A stretch of DNA of 64,000 nt, from assembly GCA_963848825.1 (NCBI GenBank), contig CAWKFA010000015.1:1550001-1614000 (forward strand), given 5' to 3'. Below the pieces are notes generated by a model that worked only from the letters and a program-made list of their open reading frames with translations, did no database searches and had not been told where the DNA came from. Shown here piece after piece: positions 34,718 to 44,725 of the stretch. Both the position numbers and the translations under genes were made by a program. How positions within the stretch are numbered: the first letter of the stretch is position 1; each line of letters starts with the position of its first letter. The DNA comes from CAVVSQ01 sp963848825 (GTDB taxonomy: Bacteria; Planctomycetota; Planctomycetia; Gemmatales; Gemmataceae).

Positions 34718-36076
34718 ATGCAGCCGATCATTCTTATCGATACCGTCGCCTTGACCACACGTCACCTACCGCTCGCTCCACGGCTCAATAATTTGGCTCA
34801 GGCTGGCTGGTCGCGTCCGCTCCGTGAAGTGCTGCCGGCCGTCACGTGCACCGCGCAGGCGAGCATGTTGACTGGTAAGCTGCCAAGTGACCATGGAATT
34901 GTCGGGAATGGTTGGCTCTTTCGCGACACCATGGAAGTTCGCTTTTGGCAACAATCGAACCGCCTCGTCCAGGCGGAGGAATTTTACGTCACTCTGCGTA
35001 AGCGGCAGCCCTCCTTTCGTTGCGCCAAGCTTTTTTGGTGGTTCAACCAGGGGGCGGACGTGGCTATCTCCGTCACTCCCAAGCCCCACTACGGCGCGGA
35101 TGGCAACAAGGCTTTCGATATTCTCTCCACCCCCTTTGAACTCGCCGGACGCCTCAAGAAAACATTGGGTCCATTTCCCTTTGCCACGTTCTGGGGCCCC
35201 ATGGCCGGGCTGGCTTGCACGCAGTGGATCGCTCAGTGCGCGGCGACCGTCGTCAAGGAAGAAAAGCCAGATGTTACGCTCGTTTATTTGCCGCACCTCG
35301 ATTACGATACCCAGCGCCTGGGGCCAGACCACTGCGCCTGGCCAAAGCTGGTTGGCGAGTTGGACGCGGCGTGTGCACCCCTTTTAGATGCGGCCAAGAC
35401 TGTCGGCGCTCGTGTCTGGGTGACCAACGAGTACACCCATCTGCAAGTGGATCAGCCTATCTTCGTCAACCGGGCCTTGCGCCGGGCGGGCCTGCTCACC
35501 GCGCGTCCCGGTCCTTTCGGCGAAACGCTCGACACGTTCGAGAGTGAGGCGTTTGCCGTTTGCGATCATCAGCTGGCCCACGTTTATCTAAAAAGCACGG
35601 CCGCGCGCGGCAAAGTGCGGAGCGCACTGGCGGAACTGGCCGGCATCGAGCGCATTTACGAGGGAGATCAGCGCGCCGACGTCGGTCTCGATCATGGGAG
35701 GGCAGGAGACTTTGTGTTGCTCGCGAAGCCGAACGCCTGGTTCGCCTATCCCTTTTGGCTGGACGACAAGGCCGCCCCTGATTATGCGCGTACCGTGGAT
35801 ATTCATCGCAAGCCGGGGTACGATCCCTGTGAATTGCTTTTTGATCCAGGCTTGCTGTGGGCCAAGGGGCACGCGCTGCGGCGGCTCGTGCAAAAGAAAT
35901 TAGGCATGCGAACGCTCTTTGATCTCATTTCCCTGGACGCCACCCTTGTCAAAGGCAGCCATGGACGCCAGGTTAGCGACCAGTTGGACCGTCCGGTGTT
36001 GATCGGCGACGGCCCCGCACCGGCACAGGAGTTGGCGCAGACGGACATTTGCTCATTACTATTCAAATGTTCATAG
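34718..36076 (+). CDS. Alkaline phosphatase-superfamily phosphodiesterase
   Basis: The protein fits the type I phosphodiesterase/nucleotide pyrophosphatase group: a nucleophile Thr in VTCTAQASMLTGKLPSDHGI, DVTLVYLPHLDYDTQRLGP, and a late metal-site region (GLDHGRAGDFVLLAKPNAW). Such enzymes hydrolyse nucleotide or lipid phosphodiesters. No signal peptide is evident, so it is probably cytoplasmic, as for the planctomycete group with this IDTVALTTRHL start. Two ATGs lie 6 bases apart (34712 and 34718) and cannot be separated. Intact, about 452 aa. The next gene is a kinase on the same strand. Confidence 0.83.
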   Translation: MQPIILIDTVALTTRHLPLAPRLNNLAQAGWSRPLREVLPAVTCTAQASMLTGKLPSDHGIVGNGWLFRDTMEVRFWQQSNRLVQAEEFYVTLRKRQPSFRCAKLFWWFNQGADVAISVTPKPHYGADGNKAFDILSTPFELAGRLKKTLGPFPFATFWGPMAGLACTQWIAQCAATVVKEEKPDVTLVYLPHLDYDTQRLGPDHCAWPKLVGELDAACAPLLDAAKTVGARVWVTNEYTHLQVDQPIFVNRALRRAGLLTARPGPFGETLDTFESEAFAVCDHQLAHVYLKSTAARGKVRSALAELAGIERIYEGDQRADVGLDHGRAGDFVLLAKPNAWFAYPFWLDDKAAPDYARTVDIHRKPGYDPCELLFDPGLLWAKGHALRRLVQKKLGMRTLFDLISLDATLVKGSHGRQVSDQLDRPVLIGDGPAPAQELAQTDICSLLFKCS

Positions 36077-36155
36077 AATATATGCACGAAATGCTAACCA
36101 AAATCCGGCGCCGCCAAAATGTAACCTACACTTCAGGTGGAGACCATGTATTCTT

Positions 36156-37498
36156 TTGACGAGTCCGCGCATGCTGGGCCGCTTATTTTTGGGCCGATAC
36201 GAAACGATCAAGCTCCTTGGTGAAGGAGGCATGGGTCGCGTTTATCTCGTCGCCAGGCCGATTTGGGCCGACAGGTCGTGGTCAAGGTCATGCACGACCA
36301 CATCGCCTCGGACCCGAAATTCAAGGAGCGTTTTCAGCGTGAAACGTTGCTGATGGCGCGTTTCCAGCATCCCTATGTCGTGACGTTATACGATGCCTCC
36401 CTCAACGACCCCGAGGGGCCGTGCATCGTCATGGAATATATCAAGGGTATCAGTCTCGATACCCTTTTGATGCGTAACAACCGACTCAACCCCGCCCGCA
36501 CCGGTCGGTTGCTGGGCCAGCTGTGCGAAGCGCTTCAGGCCGCCCATGCCGAGGGGATTGTCCATCGTGATCTCAAGCCGACGAACCTGATGGTCGTTGA
36601 TGCGGACACGCCCTACGAAAAAATCAAAGTGATGGATTTTGGCCTGGCCAAGCTGGTCGAATCGCGCCAGGCCGCCATGTATAGCAAGCCCAGTGACACG
36701 GGCGCCGACTTCGCTGTCGGCACCCCGGGCTACATCTCACCCGAACAGGTCAAGGGTGAGGACATGGACCACCGCAGCGACTTATACAGCGTTGGCATCA
36801 TACTTTTCGAGTTATTGACAGGCCGGCTGCCCTTCGTGCGCGAAGAAACGATGGACGTTCTGCTGGCCCATGCCACGGAACCGCCACCTGCCTTTGCCGA
36901 CGTGGGCGCCTCGCGCTGCGTGCCCGCCGAGATCGAGGCCGTGGTGATGCGCTGCCTGGCCAAGAACCCATCTGAGCGGCCCGCGAGCGCCATGGATCTC
37001 GCCGAAAGTTTTGACACCGCTCTGGCGCGGGCCAACGGCGAGTTAGCGCCCCTGGTCGAGCCCTCGGTCGACGAGGCCACCGAGCAGACCGTCCTGCCCG
37101 CCCAAACCATCACGTATGATCCGCAAAACGTCGTTCATCAGATGGAAGCATGGATGCCCGATACCATCGCCTCCTTCAAATTGAAGGGCTTCGTCAACGA
37201 CCTTCACGGCGAAGTCGTGGAGAGCGTTCCCGGCCTGATTCGCGTCCAGCTGGGTGGCGGCGGTCCTTCGAGCGGCTCGAGCGGGCCCTTTTCCTGGCTT
37301 GGCTTCCGGAAAAAGGTAGATTTTGTCGAAATGGAACTCCGGCTGGAACGCAACAACCCGCAGCAGCTAAATCTCCTCCATGTCACGGTAATCATGCGGG
37401 CCGTCGACAGAAAAACCGCCCTCACCGCGGCCTGGCGCGAACGCTGCAATGTGCTCTTCTGCGAGCTCCGCAGCTATCTCGCCGGCGCTTCCGTTTAA
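36156..37498 (+). CDS. Ser/Thr protein kinase, one frameshift near the start
   Basis: The glycine loop LLGEGGMGRVYL is in one frame, and the rest begins in another after about 36260 (LGRQVVVKVMHDH with the catalytic Lys). Then follow HRDLKPTNLMV, MDFGLAKLVE and GYISPEQ, all canonical, so the kinase should be active. The C-terminal 130 aa (AWMPDTIASFKLKGFVNDLHG) form a domain with no membrane helix and no known name. The true start is unclear: ATG 36146 has GGTGGAG upstream but needs one T less in TTTT to reach the kinase frame; TTG 36156 and ATG 36171 are in frame. Two homopolymer or short-repeat errors would explain all this. Confidence 0.86.
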
Positions 37499-37534
37499 AA
37501 TGTCGGTCGCCTTCCTTTGAAAGTCCTTAATTGG

Positions 37535-37570
37535 AAAAGGTCAGCCCCTTGCGAGGGAGCTGACCTTTTT
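37535..37570. terminator. Bidirectional intrinsic terminator
   Basis: AAAAGGTCAGC and GCTGACCTTTTT pair perfectly around a 13-base loop, after the kinase gene. A palindromic repeat follows four bases later, so this junction has two terminator-like structures. Confidence 0.88.
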
Positions 37571-37573
37571 GTT

Positions 37574-37680
37574 TAGAGCGTTCGGAAAAAAAGGGGTCAG
37601 ACCCCTTGAAGCGAACAGAGTTTTCGACGGTGTTGCAAGGTACCGAGGGGGTCTGACCCCTTTTTTTCCGAACGCTCTTA
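37574..37680. repeat. Palindromic repeat element, copy 4 (arm type B)
   Basis: The outer arms read AGAGCGTTCGGAAAAAAAGG and its complement at the other end, in place of the type A sequence, while the inner GGGGTCAGACCCC and the core GAAGCGAACAGAGTTTTC are shared. It separates convergent genes. Confidence 0.92.
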
Positions 37681-37710
37681 GAACGCGGCACGGGCGTGGC
37701 CCGGCTAACG

Positions 37711-38370
37711 TTATTTGAGAAAAACCTTCTCCAGATTGTCTACTTCATCCAGGATGGGCTTGACCACCTTGCTATAGTCCTCGACCGATTTGGCGGCCCC
37801 TGCCTGCGTCACCAGGGCTTCGAAGCGCTTGGCTTCCGCTTCACCGCCGCGTGCTTTCACGTCCGACCGGATTTTATCCCAATTCTGGCGCAGTCCCTCG
37901 GCGCCTTTTTTTAGTTGGTTTTGGTCCTTGGCCATCGTTCCCAGCTCAAGCTCACGCCCAAAGAAATCGAGCCTCGTCACCGTGCTCGGCACTTTCGGCT
38001 TGAAAGGCTCGGTGAGGTCCGCCGCCACCGACGTCACCTGGTTGGCGGCGCGCATGGTCCCAAGTTGATCTTTGGCCGGGATCGCCTTACCCAGGGCCGC
38101 AACGTTATCGGTCAGACGTTTTTGGTCGGTGCTACTCTGCTTTACGGTAGGCGGCAAATCCTTGACCGCCCCTTTGAGCGCGGTGAACTTCTCGGCAACT
38201 TTGACCCAGTCGTTCCCCTTGGCCAGGTCATAAATGTTCTCGCCGAACTCGCCAACGTTCACCAGGGCGTCAGGTACCTTCTGAGTACCGGCGGGCTGCG
38301 CCCCGACCTGAGCACATACCCAAATTCCGGCCGCCACTAAAATGAAACCACGCCTTAGATAACCCGCCAT
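37711..38370 (-). CDS. Secreted helical protein of unknown function
   Basis: The start at 38370 has AAGGAGG upstream and gives a signal peptide (RRGFILVAAGIWVCAQVGAQ). The mature part of about 190 aa is lysine-rich and probably a helical bundle (NDWVKVAEKFTALKGAVKD, FEALVTQAGAAKSVEDY). It resembles small planctomycete exported proteins of no known role. Intact. The longer frame to 38574 has no support. Confidence 0.72.
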   Translation of the reverse strand: MAGYLRRGFILVAAGIWVCAQVGAQPAGTQKVPDALVNVGEFGENIYDLAKGNDWVKVAEKFTALKGAVKDLPPTVKQSSTDQKRLTDNVAALGKAIPAKDQLGTMRAANQVTSVAADLTEPFKPKVPSTVTRLDFFGRELELGTMAKDQNQLKKGAEGLRQNWDKIRSDVKARGGEAEAKRFEALVTQAGAAKSVEDYSKVVKPILDEVDNLEKVFLK

Positions 38371-38586
38371 AATAACCTCCTTAAATTGGTGAACGACAAC
38401 ACGCCAGGTGCCGGCTCGATTGCCAACAAACTGGCAAAAGCGCCCACGAAGCAGTCTACGCGAAGCAAAGCACCAGAGTAAGAAGTCATTGTAAAGCAGG
38501 CGTGAAGCGAGGATAAAATCCTCATTAGAAAGGAAGCCACTACGGCGCGGCCCCATACCGTGTCCAGACAGCACGGAACCGTATGG

Positions 38587-40072
38587 CTAGAAGCCGTGCT
38601 CGCCGCAGATGCTGCCGTCGGGATGAAAACTGACCCAGCATGTGTCCAGGGTCGGACAGGCGGACTTCAAGAACCAGGATATAAGTTGCGGTGTTGACGT
38701 GTTGCCGGCCAGCTCACGAAGGCGGCAAAAGCGGGCGCTTTCGGCGGGGACGATGATCTCTCGGGTGACGCCCGGATTGTCCAGGCCGTACAGCGTCAGC
38801 GAGGCGCTGGCGTCATGGGCTTCCTTGTTGCGGTGTGCCATGTTGCGCACCATGACAACGGTTTCATACCCGCCGCCAACAACGCCGTGGCCCCAATGAG
38901 AATGCCGCGCTGGATAGTCGCATGCATAGGCACCCCAGGCGATGTCCGTGCTAAAAGGCGCCGCGGCGCCGCGGACCGCATAGCGATAGCAAGCGTTCAA
39001 CCGCGCCGGCACGTTGCCGCTGGCGAAATCGATGGCTTGAAACGACAAACCGGGCTCCAGCCGTTTACGCCACGGAAGTATATCGTCGCCCCCGGTACGG
39101 CAATCAAAGAGCTGGCCGGTTTCTTCAAGGGGCCCGGATTCGCTCGCGGTTCGCACCCTCCCCGTTACCTGGCCAGGCGCATTGGTGGGATAGCCGATTA
39201 ATTCCAAACTTAATTCTGGAACATTCATGAGAGGCAGAAAGGACAACCGGTTGATATCCTCGTCGGGCGGACGAACATAGTCAGGGACGGCGTTCCAATA
39301 AAAGGTATGCGTGGCTTCAAGGAAGGAGAGATCGCGATGGAAATTGCCCACGATAAGCCGGGGATAGAACTCGGCGTCCGGCACGCGTACGGCCGCGAAA
39401 TAATCCCCTTCGGCGTAGGCCTCTAGGTCGAACAGTTCATCGAGTAAAACAATGCGCGAGGAAAAGGGCGCTCTCCAGGCCGAAACTGACCGTTTGCGTG
39501 GCCAGTACACGTGTGGAAGAGGCCATGAGTTTGATTTCTACTTCACCCAGGCCGTTGTGACGCGGACCGTTGAACAGGTGCACGAAAGGAGTGCGCGCGC
39601 CGGTGTGCCTGCAAGTCCAGTTGGTCTCGACGGAATACTTGGGCGTGTAGGCTTCATCGCTATTGCGAACCCGGCCGCTGGCATGCACGGCACTAAAGTG
39701 ATGGCCGCTTCGATAAAAGACCATGATACCTGGAAATGGGAACTTCAAATCGCGCAGGCTGAGAAACTCGACTTCCACCATCCCCTCGAAGTCGGCCTCG
39801 CCGAGTAGCTCGCGAAGCGATATTTGGTTGTGTGCATTCTCGACGGCCCGCATCGTTCGTCCGGCCAGACGACCAGCACTGTCATAGACACGCAGTAGAC
39901 AATTGACGCCTGGAAGCTGGTTTTTGATGGCCCAGTAGTCCAGGAAAACAATGACGGTATCCGTGCCTTGAGCCAAATGGACCGGGAAAATGGCCGATGA
40001 GCGGTTAGAAAACCAGGACTGGCGCTCCTGGAAACACCTGGTCAGCGATGCCTGCCGTGGTGCCTGCAGCAT
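38587..40072 (-). CDS. Unrecognised protein of about 490 aa, one frameshift
   Basis: Two overlapping frames (to 39437 and from 39510) join near 39480, after VLATQTVSFGLE and before FSSRIVLLDELFD. The sequence is beta-rich with phrases such as DTVIVFLDYWAIKNQLPG, YTPKYSVETNWTCRHTG, TPFVHLFNGPRHNGLGEVEI and WGHGVVGGGYETVVMVRN. No signal peptide or catalytic motif is recognised. It is divergent from a methyltransferase gene. A role in cell-surface or polysaccharide matters would be a guess. Confidence 0.6.
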
Positions 40073-40235
40073 GGGGATTCCTTCCCTCTAAGCGTCGAAT
40101 TGCTTTTCCCTAGGTCGTAGCGAAATCGATGCCGCCCATGCTACCAAGCCCCACTCTTTGCCGCTGCGCGACTTTTCCACAAAATACGCCCAACGCTTTT
40201 AGCACCATGCGCACCATCGGACCGTAGGGGACGCC

Positions 40236-41267
40236 ATGAAACGATTTGGCAAGAAGGCGGCCGGGATTCTTGGCGTTGGCCAAAGTTTCTTTGCTGAAAA
40301 CGAGGATGCCCTGAGTCAGAATCGAGCGCAGGCACGCCTTTATACGGCTCAGCCTCGGCGGACCTCCTGCAAAATCTGCGCGGCGCCGCTTCCCAGCGCG
40401 GCTGCCTTTGTCAAACATGAGATACCCTACGCTTTTTGCACCCGCTGCGGTCATCTCAACGGCTTGCACGAGGACACGCCAAGCTTTTGTGCCGCGATTT
40501 ATGCAGATCCCGCTTATGGCCATTACTACGAGAGCAAGGATGCCGCCGCCTTCCAGTACCGAGTAGATGCCGTTTATGTGCCGAAGGTCCGCTTTCTCGT
40601 GGACGCGTTGCGGGCGACCAATGTGGACCCTCTATCCCTGCGCTATGTCGACTGGGGCGCCGGCTCAGGCTACTTCGTCTCCGCTCTCCTGCGCGAAGGG
40701 ATGCGGCACGCGACGGGTTACGAGGTGTCCCCCTCGCAAACTGCTTACGCCAATAAAATGGTCCCCGGCGACCATTGCCGGCAAGTCCGGCTCGAAGATA
40801 CGGTCTCGACCCTGGCTACGGTAGAGGCGGAGGTGGTGTCGCTGATCGGCGTGCTGGAACACCTGGGTGAGCCGCGCCAGGCACTGGCGGCCCTGCGTGC
40901 CAACGCGTCGGTGCGCTATGTCTTCCTGTGTCTGCCGCTTTTCAGCTTTTGCGTATTCCTGGAAATGGCCTTTCCGCACGTTTATCCGCGCCACCTGGTC
41001 TGCGATCACACGCACCTCTTTACCAAATCCTCGATCGCCTGGATGGCGCGAGAGTTCGGCCTCCAGCAACGGGCCGAATGGTGGTTCGGCTCCGACATGC
41101 TCGACCTCTATCGGCATGTGCTCATCACGCTGGAGGGCAACGCAGAAACGCGCTCGATGGCCGGGGCCTGGTCAGAGACGATGAAGCCGTTGATTGACCC
41201 AATGCAACTGGTGCTTGATCACCAGCAGGTGCCGTCCGAAGTGCATTTGTTATTTGAGAAGGCGTGA
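40236..41267 (+). CDS. Class I SAM-dependent methyltransferase with N-terminal zinc site
   Basis: An N-terminal C-x2-C (SCKICAAPL) and a later C-x2-C (FCTRCGHLNG) form a zinc-binding module typical of C-methyltransferase-like sugar-modifying enzymes. The Rossmann domain has motif I YVDWGAGSGYF, then ATGYEVSPSQ and VVSLIGVLEHLGEP. A tail of about 90 aa follows. The nearest described group modifies nucleotide sugars or nucleosides in surface polysaccharide clusters, but no such cluster is here. Intact, 343 aa. Confidence 0.82.
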   Translation: MKRFGKKAAGILGVGQSFFAENEDALSQNRAQARLYTAQPRRTSCKICAAPLPSAAAFVKHEIPYAFCTRCGHLNGLHEDTPSFCAAIYADPAYGHYYESKDAAAFQYRVDAVYVPKVRFLVDALRATNVDPLSLRYVDWGAGSGYFVSALLREGMRHATGYEVSPSQTAYANKMVPGDHCRQVRLEDTVSTLATVEAEVVSLIGVLEHLGEPRQALAALRANASVRYVFLCLPLFSFCVFLEMAFPHVYPRHLVCDHTHLFTKSSIAWMAREFGLQQRAEWWFGSDMLDLYRHVLITLEGNAETRSMAGAWSETMKPLIDPMQLVLDHQQVPSEVHLLFEKA

Positions 41268-41304
41268 TCGTAATCTGTGCCGGGGTCTCATACGATCCGT
41301 GCCA

Positions 41305-42591
41305 CTACGGATACAGGCCGCGGCGTGCTTTTTCTTTGGCGGTTTTTAGCACGCCGAGGCTGAGGGCCGCCGTGCGCATGGTGAGTTTGCGTTCGCGGGC
41401 GAGGTGGCGAACCTGTGCGAATGCCTTGAGCATCAACTCTTCCAGCTTTTGGTTGACCTCCTGTTCGCTCCAGAAGAATTGCTGCATGTCCTGGACCCAT
41501 TCGAAGTAGGAAACCGTCACGCCGCCGGCGTTACACATGACGTCCGGCAAAATGAAAATATCGCTGGCGGCCAGGATGGCATCGGCATCGGGAGTGGTGG
41601 GTCCATTGGCGCCTTCCGCCAGGATACGGCAACGCAGTTTGGCGGCGTTGGCCCCGGTGATAACGCGCTCGAGCGCCGCGGGCACAAGGATGGTGCAGGG
41701 CGTCGCCAGCAGCTCGTCGGGAGAGATCTGGCCCGCGCCGCTGAACTCTTTCAGAAGGTTGCCGGCGCCAAGGTGTTGTTGCAGGGCCACGATGTCGATG
41801 CCGCGCGGATTGGCAATCGCGCCGTAACGGTCGCCGACCCCGATGACCTTGATGCCGCGCAGCGCCAGCTCCTGGCATACGACCGCGCCAACATTGCCAA
41901 AGCCTTGCACCACCGCCGTCGATTCGGCCGCGTTGACCTTGATCTCCTGAAGGGCCTGCATGATGCAATAAACGACGCCGCGGCCCGTCGCCTCGCGCCG
42001 GCCGACACAGCCGCCCAGCTCGACCGGCTTGCCTGTCACGATCTCCGGGCACGCGTAGCCGACGCTCATGCTGTAGGTGTCCATGATCCAGGCCATGGTC
42101 TGTTCGTCCGTCCCCAGGTCCGGGGCCATGACGTCCATGCGCGGGCCGATGACGCTTAAAACTTCTTCCGTGAAACGCCGCGTCAGGCGCTCTTTCTCAC
42201 CCAGCGAAATCTTTTCAGGGTCGACGGCTATGCCTCCCTTGGCCCCGCCGAAGGGTAGGTTCATGAGGCCACACTTCCAGGTCATCCACATCGCCAGGGC
42301 GGCAACCTCGCCCAGGTCCACACTCGGGTGATAACGTAGGCCGCCCTTGGCCGGGCCGCTGGTGAGACTGTGCTGGACGCGAAAGCCCAGAAAATTCCGC
42401 GTCTCACCACTGTCCATGCGAATGGGCACGCTGACGACCAGCGAGCGCTTGGGCTGGAGCAAGCGCTCGAGAATATTCCTGTCCAGGTCGATGACTTCCG
42501 CGACGGATTCGAGTTGGCGGCAGGCCATCTGGAAGACCGGCGAGTCCTCGAAAAGAGTGAGCTTCTTGGTGGTTTTTTGGCCATTGTCCAT
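41305..42591 (-). CDS. gdhA: Glu/Leu/Phe/Val dehydrogenase (glutamate dehydrogenase type)
   Basis: It interconverts glutamate and 2-oxoglutarate plus ammonia using NAD(P). The substrate lysines lie in GPAKGGLRYHP and the family signature is LPFGGAKGGI. The catalytic Asp region is APDLGTDEQTMAWIMD, and the dinucleotide fold has VVQGFGNVGAVVCQEL. EGANGPTTPDAD and LPDVMCNAGGVTVSYFEWVQ complete the pattern. ATG 42591 has GGGGGAG upstream. Intact, 428 aa. The specificity for glutamate over branched-chain amino acids is the common case and is not proved here. Confidence 0.93.
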   Translation of the reverse strand: MDNGQKTTKKLTLFEDSPVFQMACRQLESVAEVIDLDRNILERLLQPKRSLVVSVPIRMDSGETRNFLGFRVQHSLTSGPAKGGLRYHPSVDLGEVAALAMWMTWKCGLMNLPFGGAKGGIAVDPEKISLGEKERLTRRFTEEVLSVIGPRMDVMAPDLGTDEQTMAWIMDTYSMSVGYACPEIVTGKPVELGGCVGRREATGRGVVYCIMQALQEIKVNAAESTAVVQGFGNVGAVVCQELALRGIKVIGVGDRYGAIANPRGIDIVALQQHLGAGNLLKEFSGAGQISPDELLATPCTILVPAALERVITGANAAKLRCRILAEGANGPTTPDADAILAASDIFILPDVMCNAGGVTVSYFEWVQDMQQFFWSEQEVNQKLEELMLKAFAQVRHLARERKLTMRTAALSLGVLKTAKEKARRGLYP

Positions 42592-42726
42592 GACGAAGTT
42601 CTCCCCCTGGTCCTGGTCGCCCGCTCGTCGCTGTGTCGTTTCTTGCCCTGTCATGTATAACGTAAACGGCGACAGGGAACCAACACTTTACAGTCCTTTT
42701 CCCGGCAAGGGAAGAGAGAGAGCCTC

Positions 42727-43565
42727 ATGGACAAATTGATCATTGGTTGCGGCTACCTGGGCAAACGCGTCGCGGCGCTCTGGCATGCGCAGGGTCAGCG
42801 CGTATTCGCCACGACGCGCCGCGCCGACGATTCCCTGGGGCCCAGCGCCGGCCCATCGTGTGTGACGTACTCCAGCCCGCCACGCTGGACAAGCTGCCGT
42901 CCGTAGACACCGTTCTTTACGCGGTGGGCTTTGATCGCACGGCCGGCGTCTCGATGCGGTCCGTATATGTCGACGGTCTGGCCAACGTTCTTGGGAAACT
43001 GCCGCCGCCGGGAAAGTTTATTTACATCAGCAGCAGTAGCGTTTATGGCCAAACCGGTGGCGAATGGGTGGATGAGGAATCCGCCACGGCCCCCGAGGAA
43101 GAGGCGGGGCAGATTGTGCGTGCCGCCGAAATGGTACTGGAGGCAACAATGCCCGACGCCATCGTGCTGCGCTTCGCCGGCATCTATGGCCCGGGTCGTT
43201 TGTTGCGGCAAAAAGCACTGGCTGCCGGCGAGCCGCTGCTGGCCGATCCCGATCGGTGGCTCAATCTCATCCATGTCGACGATGGCGCCCGGGCGGCACT
43301 GGCGGCCGAGCAGCATGCCCGCCCTGGCCGCATCTACAACGTTTGCGACGATCATCCCGTGCAGCGTCATGATGTTTTACGCCGCCCTGGCGAAGGAACT
43401 GGGCGCGCCGCGCCCCGTTTTGTCGCGCCGCCCGCGGGCATGCCGGCACCGCCGCACGAAAAGGGCAACCGGCGGCTCCGCAATCAACGCTTGCGGGAAG
43501 AGTTGCAATTCGTTCACGCCTACAAAAGCTATGCAGAAGGGCTACGGGCAGCCTGTCATGGCTGA
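42727..43565 (+). CDS. NAD-dependent epimerase/dehydratase (YeeZ-like SDR), two or three frameshifts
   Basis: The N-terminus MDKLIIGCGYLGKRVAALW has the dinucleotide-binding GxGYLG of atypical extended SDRs. After about 42835 the frame changes and continues with CDVLQPATLDKLPSVDTVLY, IYISSSSVYGQTGGEWVDE and VLRFAGIYGPGR. Around 43365-43420 it slips out (MFYAALAKELGAPRP) and back (GNRRLRNQRLREELQFVHAY). The family acts on nucleotide sugars or is uncharacterised (YeeZ). Catalytic Ser and Tyr-like residues are in the SSSSVYG block; the usual YxxxK is not obvious. Fragments are conserved throughout, so errors are likelier than decay. Confidence 0.78.
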
Positions 43566-43570
43566 CACCG

Positions 43571-43674
43571 GGAGCGTTCGGAAAAAAAGGGGTCAGACCC
43601 CCTCGACACCCCGCGAAAGCTTTGATAACTCTGTTCGCTACAAGGGGTCTGACCCCTTTTTTTCCGAACGCTCC
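43571..43674. repeat. Palindromic repeat element, copy 5 (arm type B, reverse orientation)
   Basis: Outer arms GGAGCGTTCGGAAAAAAAGG and complement pair perfectly. The core, read on the minus strand, keeps GCGAACAGAGTT but has diverged elsewhere, making this the most distant copy. It separates convergent genes. Confidence 0.9.
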
Positions 43675-43682
43675 TGGCGCTG

Positions 43683-44262
43683 TCACGCTTCCGCTTCGGT
43701 CGCCAGCCCTTTTTCCAGGCCAAGCTCTGCCGCCAGGGGTTTAAGGGCGTCGATGATGAATTGAATGTGTTCGGTCAGCTCGACGCCAAAGTCCGCCGCG
43801 CCGCGCTGAATGTCTTCACGGTTAACATTGCGTGCGAAGCCCTTCGACTTCATTTTCTTTTTGACGCTGCTGGCGGTTAAATCGGTAATGCCGCTGGGCC
43901 GAACCAGCGCGGCCGCGGTGACCAGGCCGGCCAGTTCATCGCAGGCGTAGAGCGCCTTATCCAGCAAATGGACGCGCGGGCAGTCGGGAAGGTAGTCGGC
44001 GTGGGATTTGATCGCGTAGATCACGTCATCGGGGTAGCCCAAGTTATTGAGGATGGCGCTGCCTTGCAGGGGATGGTCCGGCGGGTTGGGCCAGCGTTCG
44101 TAATCGAAATCGTGAAGCAAGCCCACGATGCCCCAGGTCTCTTCGTCCTGGCCCAGCTTGCGCGTAAGCCCGCATGGCAGCCTCGACCGCCAGCATATGC
44201 CGCACCAGGCCGACATCCTTGACGTATTCGGAAACCAAAGCAAAGGCGTGTGCGCGATCCAT
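43683..44262 (-). CDS. HD-domain (HDIG-type) hydrolase, one frameshift
   Basis: The start at 44262 gives MDRAHAFALVSEYVKDVG and MLAVEAAMRAYA. After about 44165 the frame changes to ARKLGQDEETWGIVGLLHDFDYERWPN, which holds the HD pair, and HPLQGSAILNNLGYPDDVI. This matches small HDIG-type phosphohydrolases related to a hydrolase found in many bacteria with unknown substrate. About 190 aa. A single-base change restores the whole frame. Confidence 0.8.
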
Positions 44263-44365
44263 GAGGATGACCTCCGGGTAGCCTACCAACCAGGGCCGCC
44301 GGCCATACAACGATGACAGCTTTATATCTGCCGCCGCCCACGGCGGTCATGGTAAATTTTTGCCC

Positions 44366-44715
44366 ATGAGCGAGCCTTCTCAACCTACGCGCGGCTTCTT
44401 CAACGCCGGCCCTTGCGGCAGGCGCTGCGCAACTGGCTCGAGCGGCACCAGCATCCCTTTAATTTCTGGATCCATATGGCCGGCATTCCGCTGGCCCTGG
44501 CGGGCATCTTGCTGTTTTTGCTGTTGCCCTGGACGCAGTGGTACTGGGCAGTGGCGGCACTCGTGGCGGGCTATCTGCTGCAGTTCATCGGCCATTGCGT
44601 CGAAGGCAACGACATGGGCGAATGGGCCGGCATCAAACGGCTTTGCGGACTTCCTTATGTGGGCATCGCGCCGCGGTGGCAAAACCCACGGAAAGAAACG
44701 CGCGAGCCGGCCTAG
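44366..44715 (+). CDS. Mpo1-like (DUF962) membrane protein, one frameshift
   Basis: The start MSEPSQPTRGFF at 44366 runs into a frame change near 44412, after which LRQALRNWLERHQHPFNFW follows. The blocks HQHPFNFWIHMAGIPLALAG and YLLQFIGHCVEGNDMGE are diagnostic of the Mpo1/DUF962 family; yeast Mpo1 is an iron-dependent dioxygenase that alpha-oxidises fatty acids, with conserved histidines like those seen here. Two or three membrane helices are present. About 115 aa. It faces the HD gene divergently over 100 bases. Confidence 0.83.
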
Positions 44716-44725
44716 TTTAGCGCTT

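Noticed and set aside
41404..42159. Plus-strand frame of 251 codons
   Set aside because: Antisense to intact glutamate dehydrogenase.
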